NCBI GenBank assembly: GCA_002429115.1
Contig: DIYS01000124.1
Coordinates: 1 to 16,013 of the forward strand
Direction: 5' to 3'
DNA length: 16,013 nucleotides
Origin: Saccharicrinis sp. UBA6048
GTDB lineage: Bacteria > Bacteroidota > Bacteroidia > Bacteroidales > Marinilabiliaceae
Shown here: in pieces, positions 15,489 through 16,013 of the stretch
Layout: each line of letters opens with the position of its first letter
How positions within the stretch are numbered: the first letter of the stretch is position 1
Translations under genes and position numbers: made by a program
Notes under the pieces: model-generated
Databases searched by the model: none
Told to the model about the DNA's origin: nothing
Seen by the model: only the letters and a program-made list of their open reading frames with translations

Positions 15489-15520
15489 AAAAGCTGGTGC
15501 ATCAAATGTACCAGGCTTTT
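15489..15520. terminator. Probable bidirectional intrinsic terminator between yqeY and uvrA
   Basis: AAAAGCTGGTGCAT pairs with ATGTACCAGGCTTTT around a 3-base CAA loop, with one G-T wobble and one bulged G. On the + strand the stem ends in TTTT and is followed by ATTTTT, a good U tract for terminating the dcw transcript. On the minus strand the stem also ends in TTTT, followed by CATTTATTT. The hairpin sits 22 bases after the yqeY stop and 16 bases beyond the uvrA stop, which fits termination of both converging transcripts. Confidence 0.82.
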
Positions 15521-15536
15521 ATTTTTCTGGTGTCTT

Positions 15537-16013
15537 TTACTTTTTAAGCTCTTCCTTCAGGTATTTAGCTGTATGGCTTTTCTTCTTACGCGCAACTTCT
15601 TCCGGAGTGCCAGAAGCCATTAGTTCTCCTCCAAATCGTCCGCCATCCGGCCCAATATCAATGACATGATCGGCTACCTTGATGACATCCAGGTTGTGCT
15701 CAATGACAAGAACGGTATTGCCCTTGTTAACCAGGCGATGTAGTACGTCCAATAAAACGCGGATATCCTCAAAATGCAATCCGGTTGTGGGTTCGTCAAG
15801 AATATAAATTGTTTTGCCTGTATCACGTTTGGCCAATTCAGCCGCGAGTTTAACGCGTTGGCTTTCACCACCCGAAAGAGTCGTTGAAGGTTGGCCTAAG
15901 GTGATATAACCTAATCCAACGTCTTGAAGTGTTTTCAGGATTTTAGATAGTTTCGGGATATGCTCAAAAAACTCAACAGACTGGTTGATGGTCATGTCTA
16001 ACACATCACTAAT
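15537..16013 (-). CDS. uvrA: UvrABC system protein A, C-terminal end (start outside the window)
   Basis: UvrA is the damage-recognising ABC ATPase of nucleotide excision repair. The frame is open to the window edge (first codons read ISDVLDMTINQSVEFFEHIP), so 158 C-terminal residues of a protein usually about 940 long are visible. They include the second ABC signature LSGGESQRVKLAAEL, the Walker B segment IYILDEPTTGLH, the switch histidine in VLVIEHNLDVIKVADHVID, and the UvrA-specific IGPDGGRFGGE with the terminal SHTAKYLKEEL. A GTG codon at 16002-16004 is internal (Val) and is not a start. The gene converges on the dcw operon and is transcribed separately; the shared terminator lies between them. 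Confidence 0.97.
   Translation of the reverse strand: MSDVLDMTINQSVEFFEHIPKLSKILKTLQDVGLGYITLGQPSTTLSGGESQRVKLAAELAKRDTGKTIYILDEPTTGLHFEDIRVLLDVLHRLVNKGNTVLVIEHNLDVIKVADHVIDIGPDGGRFGGELMASGTPEEVARKKKSHTAKYLKEELKK

Noticed and set aside
16002..16004. GTG as a possible start of the minus-strand gene at the right edge
   Set aside because: The reading frame continues to the window edge with UvrA-like residues (ISD before VLDMT), so this is an internal valine of a longer protein.
1..16013. Mobile element, CRISPR array, prophage, toxin-antitoxin or defence system
   Set aside because: No transposase, integrase, regularly spaced repeats, terminal inverted repeats or unassigned long gene is visible. 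Genes fill nearly the whole window and belong to conserved housekeeping families.
1..16013. tRNA or other structural RNA genes
   Set aside because: The intergenic stretches are too short (at most 96 bases), and none shows a cloverleaf or a known riboswitch core by eye.

Overview
The window is a nearly complete division and cell wall (dcw) cluster on the + strand, followed by the 3' end of a convergent uvrA. The organism is most likely a member of the Bacteroidota, probably in the Bacteroidales/Marinilabiliales range. This rests on the gene order mraZ-rsmH-ftsL-ftsI-murE-mraY-murD-ftsW-murG-murC-ftsQ-ftsA-ftsZ-yqeY, on murF and ddl being absent from the cluster, on the divergent FtsL-like protein and on the MraY insertion. 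An FtsI with a C-terminal PASTA domain, an FtsZ ending in HDNVD, moderate GC and mostly weak Shine-Dalgarno sequences agree with this. The genus cannot be named from what is visible.

Layout: 1-181 is the end of mraZ. 187-11316 is an almost gapless run of ten genes. It holds the 16S rRNA methyltransferase RsmH, the divisome membrane proteins FtsL, FtsI and FtsW, and the precursor enzymes MurE, MraY, MurD, MurG and MurC. Most junctions are 4-bp overlaps or gaps of 0-16 bases, so co-transcription and translational coupling are likely. The only clear break on the + strand is a 96-base AT-rich gap (11317-11412) before ftsQ. It holds an imperfect hairpin and a weak promoter-like sequence. ftsQ-ftsA-ftsZ-yqeY follow (11413-15466). 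A strong hairpin at 15489-15520 sits between yqeY and the end of the convergent uvrA (15537-16013, minus strand) and probably terminates both.

Together the genes cover much of the lipid II pathway. MurC adds L-Ala, MurD adds D-Glu and MurE adds the third residue, which is meso-DAP by its DNPR motif. MraY makes lipid I and MurG makes lipid II. The septal synthase FtsW-FtsI and the Z-ring proteins FtsZ, FtsA, FtsQ and FtsL use or position this material. MurF, Ddl, FtsB and MurJ must be encoded elsewhere.

No mobile element, CRISPR array, tRNA or rRNA gene, or unknown multi-gene system is visible. I found no exotic system. The points worth a second look are lineage-specific details: the FtsZ tail with a repeated RFSL motif, the MraY insertion, the FtsI PASTA domain, the pre-ftsQ gap and an FtsW residue change.
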